Shown here piece after piece: positions 34,005 to 42,780 of a stretch of 64,000 bases of DNA. This DNA is from Caenispirillum bisanense (lineage in GTDB: Bacteria; Pseudomonadota; Alphaproteobacteria; Rhodospirillales; Rhodospirillaceae): contig NZ_OCNJ01000006.1 in NCBI RefSeq assembly GCF_900230255.1, positions 310,001-374,000 on the forward strand, in the 5' to 3' direction. Both the position numbers and the translations under genes were made by a program. Every line of letters starts with the position of its first letter. The first letter of the stretch is position 1. The notes under the pieces were generated by a model. That model ran no database searches. It was not told the origin of the DNA and saw nothing but the letters and a program-made list of their open reading frames with translations.

Positions 34005-34394
34005 TCATCGAGCGGCATCCCTGCTGATCTCAGCAATGCGCGCAACCGGCTCCGGAACTTGGTCATGCCAGCTAGCCTTGATCGACGGCAGATCTTCCTC
34101 CGGCACCAGCTTCACGCACTCGAGCCCGGCGACGGCGGCCGCAACATTCCGAAGGATCGCGCCGAGGCAGCGGTCATCAGCAGCCCCAACGACCGTCATG
34201 CAGTCGGCCACCACGTAGGCGTGCCCGCGGTAGATACAGACCTTCGCTAGGCTTAGAGCCTTCTTAGGTGGCGAACCCGCTAATGAATGCAGGCGGTAGC
34301 CTATTACGGTATCACCGATAGCCTCATCCACGATCAGTTCCTCCCGTCCCAGGCCACCGAGCAGGCATGCCCACCTGTGCTCACGAGCGATCAA
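34005..34394 (-). CDS. Hypothetical protein (129 aa) downstream of kfrA
   Basis: The frame opens at TTG 34394, which overlaps the kfrA-like stop (TTGA), consistent with coupling. The product (HRWACLLGGLGREELIVDEA, VCIYRGHAYVVADCMTVVGA, LGAILRNVAAAVAGLECVKL) looks like a small alpha/beta domain with a C-terminal helix. No family is recognised. The unusual TTG start lowers confidence, but there is no internal ATG that keeps the hydrophobic core. Confidence 0.45.
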   Translation of the reverse strand: MIAREHRWACLLGGLGREELIVDEAIGDTVIGYRLHSLAGSPPKKALSLAKVCIYRGHAYVVADCMTVVGAADDRCLGAILRNVAAAVAGLECVKLVPEEDLPSIKASWHDQVPEPVARIAEISRDAAR

Positions 34395-35269
34395 GACTTT
34401 CCGGACGATTCCAGGCCCGTCGCAAGACGCTTGCGCAGGTCAGCTACTATTTCCTCAGCCTGCGCGGCGCGCTTTGCTACCTCATCCGCCATAGCTTCAG
34501 CGAGAGCGGCGCGATGTCGTTGCTCAGCGACCTCGGCATTAGCAGCGTCGAGATCACGGCGCACCGCTTCCAGGCGGTCGGACAAGCAGCTTACCCTCTC
34601 CTCCATTTTCGGCGCAGCCTCCCGAAGCAGATTTGCCTGCGCTTCGGCCTGATCACCTCGCAGCTTCGCCGCTGCTAGACAGCTGTCGGCTTGAGCAACC
34701 GCGCGCTCATGTGCGGTCCGTTCATCGCTCAGCTCCTTCCGCAGAACCCCTTCCTGCACCCGAGCGTCGTCACGCTCCTGCTCCAGAGCCGCATTCTCAG
34801 CTAACAGTTGCTCGACTTTTTGTGCTCGCTCTTCGCTCTCGGTCGCGACTGCGTCTAGTTCAGCCTCCGCCCGTGCTTGGCGTTCTAACGCGGCGCTAAC
34901 AGCGCGGCCGTGCCGTTCGCGCTCCTGCGTCAGTAGAGCGTCATGGGCTCGCTGCTGGTCAGCTAGCCTTTGCGCGCAGCCCCTTTGGAAATGACGCGCC
35001 ATATCCTCGACGGCCTGCCGAATCTTCTGTGCTGTTCCGTCGATTACTGCAAGCTCGTCAGCATCAGCGGTCTCCGTTGCGAGATCAGAACCCGATAGGA
35101 CTGCCTCGTGACCCTCATTAGCCGCGCGCCACTCGCGAAGCAGCCGTGCCACGGTGCTGTTACTGCCCCCAGTGATCCGCCGAACTGCGTCCAAAGTGAC
35201 GTTTTCACCTTGCGCGATGAGCTGGGCAGCTGCCACTTCCACAGCTTCCTTTGTTGCCTTCACCTGCAT
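34391..35269 (-). CDS. KfrA-like DNA-binding coiled-coil protein
   Basis: 292 residues from ATG 35269 with GGGAG upstream. Residues 1-50 match the KfrA N-terminal DNA-binding domain (KEAVEVAAAQLIAQGENVTL, DAVRRITGGSNSTVARLLRE). The remaining roughly 240 residues are a continuous Ala/Glu/Arg/Gln coiled coil. KfrA proteins of IncP and related plasmids bind palindromes at their own promoter and help stabilise the plasmid. A candidate operator, TACGGTACCGTA, lies 17 bp upstream of the start. Its presence in an integrated element suggests a plasmid-like replicative stage. Confidence 0.8.
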   Translation of the reverse strand: MQVKATKEAVEVAAAQLIAQGENVTLDAVRRITGGSNSTVARLLREWRAANEGHEAVLSGSDLATETADADELAVIDGTAQKIRQAVEDMARHFQRGCAQRLADQQRAHDALLTQERERHGRAVSAALERQARAEAELDAVATESEERAQKVEQLLAENAALEQERDDARVQEGVLRKELSDERTAHERAVAQADSCLAAAKLRGDQAEAQANLLREAAPKMEERVSCLSDRLEAVRRDLDAANAEVAEQRHRAALAEAMADEVAKRAAQAEEIVADLRKRLATGLESSGKS

Positions 35270-35285
35270 AGGAATACTCCCGTAG

Positions 35286-35297
35286 TACGGTACCGTA
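35286..35297. promoter_or_regulatory. Candidate KfrA operator palindrome
   Basis: TACGGTACCGTA is a perfect 12-bp palindrome 17 bp upstream of the kfrA-like ATG, flanked on both sides by GTAGTAC. Autorepression through a promoter palindrome is the known mode for KfrA; the match here is by position only. Confidence 0.4.
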
Positions 35298-35511
35298 TCG
35301 TAGTACCTTCGATACAGATATACCTCCCGCAATGAAGGTCAACCCACTCGCGAAATTTTTCCGCCAATAAAAAATCCGCTAAACCCACCTCACGCGAAAA
35401 GCAGGCAGCCAATTCTAGGCGACGCGGACTTTCTTGCAAAATGCAATTAACTAAGCCCTGATGCCGCCTCGTAAATCCGCTTCATAAAATGCTCCGCCCG
35501 CACTGGTCAGA

Positions 35512-35523
35512 ACTTGATCAAGT
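35512..35523. promoter_or_regulatory. Palindrome upstream of the primase gene
   Basis: ACTTGATCAAGT is a perfect 12-bp palindrome 27 bp before the primase ATG at 35551. The kfrA-primase intergenic region (35270-35550) is relatively AT-rich (for example 35356-35382) and must contain both divergent promoters. It may also contain an origin. Confidence 0.35.
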
Positions 35524-35550
35524 GCTATTTGATCCGAGGGAACGCTGTCC

Positions 35551-36939
35551 ATGACGTCTACCGCGGGGGCAGACGCATGCAGCCAACGGCAATGGGCGGA
35601 GAAAAAATTGCTTTTATTGCAGAAAGACCAATATCAACAGGCTGAGTACAACCTCAGCTCCCCGCGCCTTCTGTCGGGAATCGAACATGTCTCTCTTCTC
35701 CATCCAGATGGAGGAAGTGGCGGTGCCGCACTAGCAGTCAGAACAGACAAGTGGCGGGAGCGCCTAGTTCCTGTCGAGGACCTAAGAGATGAAGTAGAGA
35801 ACGTGGTCGGCGGCACCGACATATTCGTGTCTCAGCAATCATTCCTGGGGTGGCGCAGGGTTTCGCAATTGCTCACGTTGGGCGCCTGCTACGTTGATCT
35901 TGATTATTTTCATATGCCATCTCTAGCGCATTCGACACCCGAAGCCGTCACACAAGATGTGCTGCGTTCCCTGGTGGACTCAAACATCCCCGAGCCATCG
36001 TATATTCTTTTTACGGGCCGAGGGCTCCTAGTTACCTGGCTAATCGACGCAATTCCACGAGCAGCTTTACCCCGCTGGCAAGTCGTTCAGCGGTATCTAG
36101 CTGACGCGCTTGCCGGACACTGTTCAGATCGTCGTGCTCTCGACGCCGCCCGCGTGTTTCGTTTAGCAGGTAGCGTCAACTCAAAAAGCGGAGAACAAGT
36201 TCGGCTAACTTGGCCGCACCGAAGCTCTTTCACGCGCTACACCTTTGACCATCTCGCTCATGAAATACTTCCGCTCGAGCGAGACGTCCTTATTTCGCTG
36301 ACCGCCGAAAGGGCGCGTCGCCGCGCTGCCGGTCACGCTTCCGGCGCTCCATCGATACACCTCACCGCCGCAACATGGTGGGAGGCTGTTCTGACAGACC
36401 TTCAGCGGCTTCGGCAGCATCGTTGGAACGGGCAGTTGCCCCCTGGCCACCGCGACGCATGGCTATTTCTCGCCTGTACCGCCATGACGCACCTCGTACC
36501 TCTGCAAGCTTTGCGACGAGAATGCTATGCCCTAGCCCAAGAAGCTGGCTCGACCTGGACAGATCACGAAACCGACAGCCGTATGAGCACCGTCTATCGA
36601 CGTGCCGCAGCCGCGGCGCGCGGAGAAACGCTCAACTGGAATGGCGAGGTTATCGACCCGCGGTACCGCTTTCGGGCATCGACTATTGTTGAATGGCTGG
36701 GGGTGACACCCGCGGAGATGCGCGATGCCGGGCTTCGCGCCATCATCAACGCGGACCTTCGTCGACAACTGGCCACTGAACGCGAGAAGGCGCGGAGACG
36801 TCGGCTGGGCGTTGTTGATCGAGAAGAGTATCGCGCTGAAGTCCAGGCAGGCTCCGCAAAGGCCACAAGACCTTGGGAAGCTCTCGGCATGTCGCGGGCC
36901 ACTTGGTATCGAAAAGGAAAGCCCTCATCCACCACCTAA
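35551..36939 (+). CDS. Archaeo-eukaryotic-type primase / replication protein
   Basis: 462 residues, ATG 35551 with GAGGG upstream. The primase-like core is read from ACYVDLDYFHMPS (residues about 112-124, the metal-binding DxD), SYILFTGRGLLVTWLID (about 150-166) and LDAARVFRLAGSVNSKSGEQ (about 197-216). This is the D-x-D / sGnGlh / RlpGtvN layout of RepB- and AEP-type plasmid primases. The C-terminal half is helical and ends in a helix-turn-helix-like segment (PWEALGMSRATWYRKGKP). It should make primers or initiate replication of the excised element. It is divergent from the kfrA-like gene, a typical plasmid arrangement. Confidence 0.72.
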   Translation: MTSTAGADACSQRQWAEKKLLLLQKDQYQQAEYNLSSPRLLSGIEHVSLLHPDGGSGGAALAVRTDKWRERLVPVEDLRDEVENVVGGTDIFVSQQSFLGWRRVSQLLTLGACYVDLDYFHMPSLAHSTPEAVTQDVLRSLVDSNIPEPSYILFTGRGLLVTWLIDAIPRAALPRWQVVQRYLADALAGHCSDRRALDAARVFRLAGSVNSKSGEQVRLTWPHRSSFTRYTFDHLAHEILPLERDVLISLTAERARRRAAGHASGAPSIHLTAATWWEAVLTDLQRLRQHRWNGQLPPGHRDAWLFLACTAMTHLVPLQALRRECYALAQEAGSTWTDHETDSRMSTVYRRAAAAARGETLNWNGEVIDPRYRFRASTIVEWLGVTPAEMRDAGLRAIINADLRRQLATEREKARRRRLGVVDREEYRAEVQAGSAKATRPWEALGMSRATWYRKGKPSSTT

Positions 36940-36944
36940 CCTGC

Positions 36945-37165
36945 CGACCAACGCTCCCAAGCTCGCCAGCTTCATGGAGAAGGCCCAGCACGAAGTGCAA
37001 CGGCGAGGTCAAGCGCCGCACCAAGGTCGTCGGCGTTTTCCCCAACGAGAACGCCATCGTCCGCCTCGTCGACGCTATCCTGCTCGAACAGAATGACGAG
37101 TGAGCGCCCGCTACATGACGCTGGAAACCAGGCGCTCATGAGCAACGATCCTGCTATGACCAGCC
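36945..37165 (+). pseudogene. IS256-family transposase C-terminal relic
   Basis: Translation gives APKLASFMEKAQHEV, then, after an internal deletion of about 27 residues, CNGEVKRRTKVVGVFPNENA and IVRLVDAILLEQNDE before a stop. Beyond it SRYMTLET is still readable. Each block aligns with the C-terminus of the IS256 transposase at 57453-57911. No ends are visible. Confidence 0.75.
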
Positions 37166-37240
37166 GAGAGTGAGACACGGTCCGTGACGGTATATGGTGG
37201 CGTAGCCGGAGCCGTAGGCGGTGGCAGCCTTTTACTCCCC

Positions 37241-37268
37241 TTTAGAAAGCCGGCGCTTGCGCCGCCGG
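37241..37268 (-). terminator. Possible terminator downstream of the relaxase gene
   Basis: A stem CCGGCG/CGCCGG (37250-37255 and 37263-37268) with a 7-nt loop is followed on the minus strand by CTTTCT. The T run is short. The rest of 37166-37329 is GC-rich inverted repeats with no gene that I can see. Confidence 0.3.
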
Positions 37269-37329
37269 CGCCTCGCGCCGGAACCAGCGCGCAGCGCTGC
37301 CGGCCGGAGGCACGTACTGGCGTGCCGAA

Positions 37330-38616
37330 CTATCGCTCAGAGCGACCCTGCTGCTTCAATCTCGAGCGGTGTATTTTGTGGTTGAGCCGCGCCATGGCAT
37401 TCTCGCGGTGTAGCTCTTCCTCTTTCTTCTTGATCGCAGCGGCGAGCGCGGCTCTGAGCCCCGGATCCCGCGTTGCCGCGAACTGTGCCATGAGATCTGC
37501 GAGTTGCGCTTGTACCAGCGCAGCATGCCGACTGACAGGAGCCGGCATTAGCGACCGAAAGCACGAGCGATCTCGTTCCAGTGCCGTAGTCCGTTCACTT
37601 TGAGCTTTCCGGACTGGAATAATCGATGGTAGCTGCACCGGTCGACGAACGTGATCACCGGACTGCTCGAAGCCGGCCTGGATTGCTGCGATACTGCGGC
37701 TGGGCATGGCCGGCGCCAGGCCGCGGCGGTGGTTCCTCAAGGCACCCGGCGCCACTACTGCTACAGCCGCGCCCAACTTATGCCGCTCAAGCCATCGCGA
37801 AGCGTCTTCGCGGGTGGGAAGCGTAGTGGCTCCTAAACCGTCAAGAACGCGCTGGCGCTCCTCGCGCCGCAACACGCGGCTCAACGACGCGCTCGTATCG
37901 TTTCCGACGTCAACGACGACGAAGCCGCTCTTCCGGCCTCGGGCGAGGACAAGGCCTCGATCGGCCAGCGCCTGTTGGAATGAATGACCAGCGTGACCCG
38001 AGCGATAGATCTGAGGTACGACAACATGGATGCGCGACCTGCTGCCTTCGCGACCGGTGCGGCGCCTTTCTCCGTCGGTAAATCGCTTTACTGGCCTCTC
38101 AGGTGGCAAAGCGCCTTGAAGCCGAGCCGCAGCCTCCGTCTCGCGCCGATCCCGGCCCTCCTCGTCATAGAACCGTCCGGCAACCCTCCGCAACCCGAGG
38201 CTGCACTCCAAGCCCCGAAGTATTTTCTCGCGTTCGGCGTAATCATGTCGAAGCGGCGCCGCCCTGCCATCACACACGCGGTTGACAACTAGGTGCGCGT
38301 GCCTAGTCGGCCCACTGCCGTGGAGCACGATGAAGGCTTGGTGCCCGCCCAGGTGTAGGCCCCGCAGGAGCCTGGAACCAACATCGATCCACTCTTGATC
38401 CGTCAACTGCCTATCGCCGGGGTCCGGGCGGATCGGAACGTGATAGACCGGTTTCTTGCACCTAGAAGCCTCTGCCGTCAGCTTCATAAAGCAGACAACG
38501 TGCACAGGATCTAGCGAACCCAGGTTCCATGTAGCCGCAATCACTGCACCGTCCTGTCGCGTTAGATACTTCATCAAACCACGGAAGCACGACCCGCGGA
38601 TGCCCTTTGAAATCAT
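37330..38616 (-). CDS. MobA/VirD2-type relaxase
   Basis: 428 residues; ATG 38616 overlaps the mobC stop (ATGA). The relaxase domain is N-terminal: KGIRGSCFRGLMKYLTRQDG (motif I region), VYHVPIRPDPGDRQLTDQEW, then HQAFIVLHGSGPTRHAHLVV with the motif III metal-binding HxH. This matches Pfam relaxase family PF03432 (MOBP/MOBQ-like). The middle has a second small domain (VVPQIYRSGHAGHSFQQALA) and the C-terminus is a charged helix. It should nick oriT and pilot the strand into a co-resident plasmid's type IV channel. No primase domain is fused to it. Confidence 0.88.
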   Translation of the reverse strand: MISKGIRGSCFRGLMKYLTRQDGAVIAATWNLGSLDPVHVVCFMKLTAEASRCKKPVYHVPIRPDPGDRQLTDQEWIDVGSRLLRGLHLGGHQAFIVLHGSGPTRHAHLVVNRVCDGRAAPLRHDYAEREKILRGLECSLGLRRVAGRFYDEEGRDRRETEAAARLQGALPPERPVKRFTDGERRRTGREGSRSRIHVVVPQIYRSGHAGHSFQQALADRGLVLARGRKSGFVVVDVGNDTSASLSRVLRREERQRVLDGLGATTLPTREDASRWLERHKLGAAVAVVAPGALRNHRRGLAPAMPSRSIAAIQAGFEQSGDHVRRPVQLPSIIPVRKAQSERTTALERDRSCFRSLMPAPVSRHAALVQAQLADLMAQFAATRDPGLRAALAAAIKKKEEELHRENAMARLNHKIHRSRLKQQGRSER

Positions 38617-38936
38617 GACTCTGAACTCCCGACGATGACGTCTCGCAAATCTTTGATTCGTCGGGCCAGGATCCGCAAAGCCGTGCGATCATCTTCAGAC
38701 AGGCGGTTCAACTTGCCCGTATTCGCAGCCCGCGCTAGCTGATTGATATTCCCGCCGATCCGCCCCAGATCACCCGCAATCCTCCCGAGAGCCACGGCGT
38801 TTGCCGGTACTGCGTGCCCCGTCGCGCGGCGGCGAATGTATTCGGACATGCTAAGACCAGCACCATCCGCTAGGCGCTTTATCGCCAGAACTTCGTCCTC
38901 GCGCGCCCGTATCCTGATCATGTGGTCCTTCGACAT
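38613..38936 (-). CDS. mobC: MobC-like relaxosome accessory protein
   Basis: 107 residues from ATG 38936 with GGGGGAGG five bases upstream. A ribbon-helix-helix-like N-terminus (SKDHMIRIRAREDEVLAIKR, LADGAGLSMSEYIRRRATG) is followed by the MobC segment GRIAGDLGRIGGNINQLARA. MobC proteins bind oriT and help strand opening for the relaxase. It is translationally coupled to the relaxase gene, and the candidate oriT lies directly upstream. Confidence 0.88.
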   Translation of the reverse strand: MSKDHMIRIRAREDEVLAIKRLADGAGLSMSEYIRRRATGHAVPANAVALGRIAGDLGRIGGNINQLARAANTGKLNRLSEDDRTALRILARRIKDLRDVIVGSSES

Positions 38937-38964
38937 TACTGCCTCCCCCCGTTTCAGCCCGGGC

Positions 38965-39020
38965 TTGGGGCGGAGCCCCAAAATCCGCTTTTGTGGCAAC
39001 ACGCAGTGTCGCCACAAAAG
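38965..39020. other. Candidate oriT
   Basis: Two inverted repeats lie just upstream of mobC. TTGGGGC/GCCCCAA (38965-38981) has a 3-nt loop. CTTTTGTGGC/GCCACAAAAG (38988-38997 and 39011-39020) has a 13-nt loop that itself contains ACAC/GTGT. Inverted repeats beside the mob genes are the usual landmark of oriT. I cannot point to the nick site. Confidence 0.45.
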
Positions 39021-39192
39021 CATGGCTTGCTGCCTACTGTAAAAACCGTCGCCGATTACGCCCCTTCACCAATCTTCACCCCGGATTCCCCGAACTCCAC
39101 AGCGATGATAACGCAGCATATCTAGTGGGATCAACGCGAAGACTTTCGCCTTCTCCATTCTGAATATCTTGGGCGTATATTGCGCCGTCAGG

Positions 39193-39208
39193 TTTGTCCG
39201 CGCACAAA
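39193..39208. repeat. Single copy of the TTTGTCCGCGGACAAA palindrome family
   Basis: TTTGTCCGCGCACAAA differs from the 16-bp palindrome of the two arrays at one base. It sits upstream of the TrlF-like gene, whose downstream side carries array A. Confidence 0.6.
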
Positions 39209-39332
39209 TGCCTCACCTAGAGTCAGGACCCATAGATCGGTTTCCCAGCGGCTCACGATTTGATTCATGTATGGCGGTCCACCCCCTCAGCTCCCAGGAA
39301 GGGAGCTATCGTGACGTATTCTCATTTTCTGG

Positions 39333-39416
39333 CTGTCAGATCAGCAGCATGACCGCCTCGCGCCCCTGCTGCCGCAGGACACCAGGGGCAAGCCCCGGGC
39401 CGATTACCGACCGTAA
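39333..39416 (+). pseudogene. IS5-family transposase N-terminal fragment
   Basis: Translation from 39333 gives LSDQQHDRLAPLLPQ, then DTRGKPRADYRP and a stop. This matches the start of IS5/IS427-type transposases (LSDxxWxRLxPLLP). Only about 27 codons remain. Confidence 0.5.
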
Positions 39417-39608
39417 GTGGCGCCTGGATGAGCGAATACCTCGCGGTGGCGTCTCCACTGAAAAAGCCCCCGCTGTTGGTCACCAACGCACATGACACGG
39501 GCGATTGTCCGCTGTAAATTCCGAAACCGACGCCTGCAAAGACCAGAGGCGAAGGGACGTTCGCGATGCTGTCGGAGCGGGGAAGAGATCTACCTATGGG
39601 GGAAGCGG

Positions 39609-42600
39609 ATGAGCAACTATCCTAGAGGATCAGAATGGCGTCAGTGGGACTTGCACATCCATTCGCCCGCGTCCTACTTCTGGAAGGGCCAGCGGCTTCG
39701 TGGTGGCGGCCACGATGATCACGATGCCGCGGTCCTTGATGCAATGACCGCGGCACTTAACGCGGCGCCACCGGCGGTTTTTGCGCTGATGGATTACTGG
39801 ACTTTCGACGGCTGGTTCGCGCTCAAGCGGCGGCTAGCGCAACCAGGCGCGCCGAAACTCGGGAAAACAGTGTTTCCGGGTATCGAGCTGCGGCTATGCG
39901 CACCGATGAATGGTCGTCTCAACGCGCATGTCATCTTCAGCGACCAGATTCAGGACCAACTGCTGCGCGACTTCCTTTCGATGCTTAGGCTTGAGCTAGT
40001 CGACCTGCCGCTCTCGGAGCATGGCCTGAAAGCCTATGCGCGTCGCGTCACCGCGGACTTGCTTGCCAAGCATGGATTCAAGAAGGCAGACGTGGATGCA
40101 GACGATGCTAAAGCTCTGGAGGCTGGCTGTAGGATCGCCGAGATCAAGCCTGAATCTTACAAGACAGCGATCAAGGCTGTGCCCGACGGTATGGCTATCG
40201 GCTTCATGCCATTCACGACGAACGACGGCCTAGACCAAGTCGACGTCATGAAGCACTACGCGTACGCGATGAGCCTGTTTGAATCGTCGCCGATCTTTGA
40301 GGCCCGTGATGATGCAACGTGGCATGCCTTTGTCGGCCGTAGGACCGAGGGCAATGCCAGATTCTTCGACAGTTTCCAGGACGCGCTCGGTGGGGTGCCA
40401 CGGCTCCCAGTTTCGGGCAGCGACGCCCATCAGTTCACCGGGGATGGCACTAACGATGCGCGTGGTTATGGCGACTATCCGAGCGGCCGCATCACCTGGA
40501 TCAAGGCCGACCCGACCTGGGCCGGCTTGCGCCAAGCTGTCCGCGAACCGGAGAAACGCTGCCATATAGGGACGCTTCCACCCAAACTTGCGAGGGCGCG
40601 GGATCACAAGACCTTCTACATCGACCGAATCGAATTGGCGAAGGTGCCGGGGTCCACACTGCCTGAGAAGTGGTTCGACGGCGTCAACCTACAACTCAAC
40701 AAGGATCTTGTTGCTATCATCGGTAACAAGGGCAGCGGCAAGAGCGCGCTTGCTGATGTCATAGCAGTGCTGGGTAACTCGCAGGAAAAGAAGCACTTTT
40801 CCTTTCTCAAACGCGACCGTTTCCGCGGCAAGTCCGGCGAGCCTGCGCGCCAGTTCAACGGTCGTATGCACTGGCTCGCCGGTGATCCCTGCGAGGCCAA
40901 TCTGGCCGACGACCCGCCAGCCGATAGAGTGCAGTTAGTGAAATACATTCCGCAAGGGCGCTTTGAAGCGTTGTGCAACGACCATGCCTCTGGTGCTTCA
41001 AACGCATTTGAGCGCGAACTGCGGGATGTCATCTTCTCCCACACGCCTGCGGATCGGCGCCTAGATGCGATGACATTTGAGGAGCTCATCGAGCAGCATG
41101 AGCGCATATTTCGTGAGCGGCTCGGCGAGCTGCGGAAGAACCTTGGCCTGCTCAATCAGCGGATCGTGGCCGCAGAGGATCGGCTGCATCCTGACGTTAG
41201 GAGCCATCTTGAGGAACAATTGCGGCTCAAGCGGGTGCAACTGGCCGAACTTAACGAGAGTAAGCCGATCGAGGTGCCTGAGCCGTCAAGCGAGATGACC
41301 GGGGAGCAGCAAGCCGCGTCGGATGCACTGCAAGGGCTCGCCGTGACCGATCAGATGCGCGAGGAGAAACTCAAGGCTGCCATGGCATCACAGCAAGAGG
41401 CAGCCCTCCGCCGACAAGCCGCTCGTGCAGTTAAAGATCAGGTCGATCTGTTTGAGGGACAATTCAACGCTATCGCAGCACAGATTGCGCCCGAGCTGGC
41501 CAAGGTAGGCCTAGCCATCGACCAAGTTATCACGCTTAAGATCAACCGGACGCCGCTGACGGATGCAATCGCTCAGAGCGATAGCGCTCTTGTCGAAGCG
41601 GCAGACCGCATCAGCGCCAACGGCGCCGAAAAGGCGCGGATCGAGGAAGAGCGGGCAAAAGCCACACGACTGCTTAATGAGCCGCAGCGGTTACGGCAAG
41701 ATTATCTAGGCGCTTTGCGCCGATGGGAAGAGCAACTCGCCGAAATCCGTGGGGGGGCTGACGTTCCTGACAGCGAGCTAGGTCTCGTCGCTCGGATCGA
41801 GCAAGTTGCCAAAATGCCGGAAATACTGGAGAACCTGCGCGCCGACCGTGACAAGACCACTCGTTCAATATTTGCGGTACTTGAGGAACAACGCCAGCAG
41901 CGCGCAGATTTGTTTACTCCTTTGCAGAAGTTGATCGCTGAAAACGCATTGATACGCGAAGAGTACAAGCTCCAGTTCCAGTCCAACCTTGCCGTTTATC
42001 CGGATGTAATTTCCGAAAATCTATTCGGCATCGTGAAGCAGAGCGTAGGAGAGTTGCGCGGCGACGACGAGAGCCGCACCAAAGTGAAGGAACAATGCGA
42101 CAAATACGGATTTGCCACGGCCGATGCTTCGGTGGGCTTCGTTGCGGCCATGGAAGAGGTACTGACAGCGTCGGCCAAGCGCGTTGCGCCGCAGGCTGGA
42201 GGCGTGCGGGCGATCCTGCGCAAGGACCGCAAACCCGAAGAGGTCTATGATTATCTTTACGGCCTGGATTATATCGAGCCAAAATACACGCTTTTGTTTC
42301 AAAACACGCCGATTGAGCAGCTGTCACCAGGGCAAAGGGGCGCCTTGCTGCTTATATTTTACCTACTCGTCGACAAGGGCCGAAACCCGATAATCCTTGA
42401 CCAGCCCGAGGAAAATCTTGACAACGAGACCATTGTCAGCCTTCTCGTGCCGGTGATCAACGAGGCGAAGAAGACACGGCAAATTATTATGGTGACGCAC
42501 AACCCGAACCTTGCAGTGGTGTGCGATGCTGAGCAGATCATCGCCGCGAGTTTCGATCGACGCAATCAATCGTCTATCAGCTATTATGCGGGCTCTATAG

Positions 42601-42686
42601 AAGATGCTAGGTCGAACGAAAATGTTGTTACGATACTTGAAGGTACTAAGCCGGCGTTTCAGAATAGAAGCCAGAAATACTTATGA
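39609..42686 (+). CDS. TrlF-type PHP-SMC ATPase, probable defence protein
   Basis: 1025 residues from ATG 39609, which follows GGGGGAAGCGG. The N-terminal PHP phosphoesterase domain has QWDLHIHSPASYFW (residues about 11-24) and LPVSGSDAHQFTGDG (about 265-280). An SMC/RecN-like ATPase follows: Walker A IIGNKGSGKSALADVI (about 371), a long coiled coil (about 500-790), ABC signature EQLSPGQRGALLL (about 905), Walker B PIILDQPEENLDN (about 930) and H-loop MVTHNPNLAV. PHP-SMC fusions of this type are annotated TrlF family and occur in mobile elements and defence islands. The likely action is ATP-controlled nucleic acid cleavage by the PHP domain, by inference. Confidence 0.85.
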   Translation: MSNYPRGSEWRQWDLHIHSPASYFWKGQRLRGGGHDDHDAAVLDAMTAALNAAPPAVFALMDYWTFDGWFALKRRLAQPGAPKLGKTVFPGIELRLCAPMNGRLNAHVIFSDQIQDQLLRDFLSMLRLELVDLPLSEHGLKAYARRVTADLLAKHGFKKADVDADDAKALEAGCRIAEIKPESYKTAIKAVPDGMAIGFMPFTTNDGLDQVDVMKHYAYAMSLFESSPIFEARDDATWHAFVGRRTEGNARFFDSFQDALGGVPRLPVSGSDAHQFTGDGTNDARGYGDYPSGRITWIKADPTWAGLRQAVREPEKRCHIGTLPPKLARARDHKTFYIDRIELAKVPGSTLPEKWFDGVNLQLNKDLVAIIGNKGSGKSALADVIAVLGNSQEKKHFSFLKRDRFRGKSGEPARQFNGRMHWLAGDPCEANLADDPPADRVQLVKYIPQGRFEALCNDHASGASNAFERELRDVIFSHTPADRRLDAMTFEELIEQHERIFRERLGELRKNLGLLNQRIVAAEDRLHPDVRSHLEEQLRLKRVQLAELNESKPIEVPEPSSEMTGEQQAASDALQGLAVTDQMREEKLKAAMASQQEAALRRQAARAVKDQVDLFEGQFNAIAAQIAPELAKVGLAIDQVITLKINRTPLTDAIAQSDSALVEAADRISANGAEKARIEEERAKATRLLNEPQRLRQDYLGALRRWEEQLAEIRGGADVPDSELGLVARIEQVAKMPEILENLRADRDKTTRSIFAVLEEQRQQRADLFTPLQKLIAENALIREEYKLQFQSNLAVYPDVISENLFGIVKQSVGELRGDDESRTKVKEQCDKYGFATADASVGFVAAMEEVLTASAKRVAPQAGGVRAILRKDRKPEEVYDYLYGLDYIEPKYTLLFQNTPIEQLSPGQRGALLLIFYLLVDKGRNPIILDQPEENLDNETIVSLLVPVINEAKKTRQIIMVTHNPNLAVVCDAEQIIAASFDRRNQSSISYYAGSIEDARSNENVVTILEGTKPAFQNRSQKYL

Positions 42687-42780
42687 TGAGAGGCTGACGG
42701 GCTTCGTTCTCGGTGCATTCAGGAGAGAACCAGCAGTTTTCCAAGGCAGCCGTCTGTGGACACTTACAGTGGTGGTCGAG

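Larger units (their letters stand above)
39021..39608. other. Non-coding stretch upstream of the TrlF-like gene
   Basis: No convincing gene. It holds one near-perfect copy of the element's palindrome (39193), an IS5-type fragment (39333-39416) and a degenerate palindrome-like sequence at 39514. Short frames here have no ribosome sites or recognisable products. Confidence 0.5.

Noticed and set aside
36945-37165. A new small gene after the primase
   Set aside because: It aligns block by block with the IS256 transposase C-terminus and has an internal deletion.
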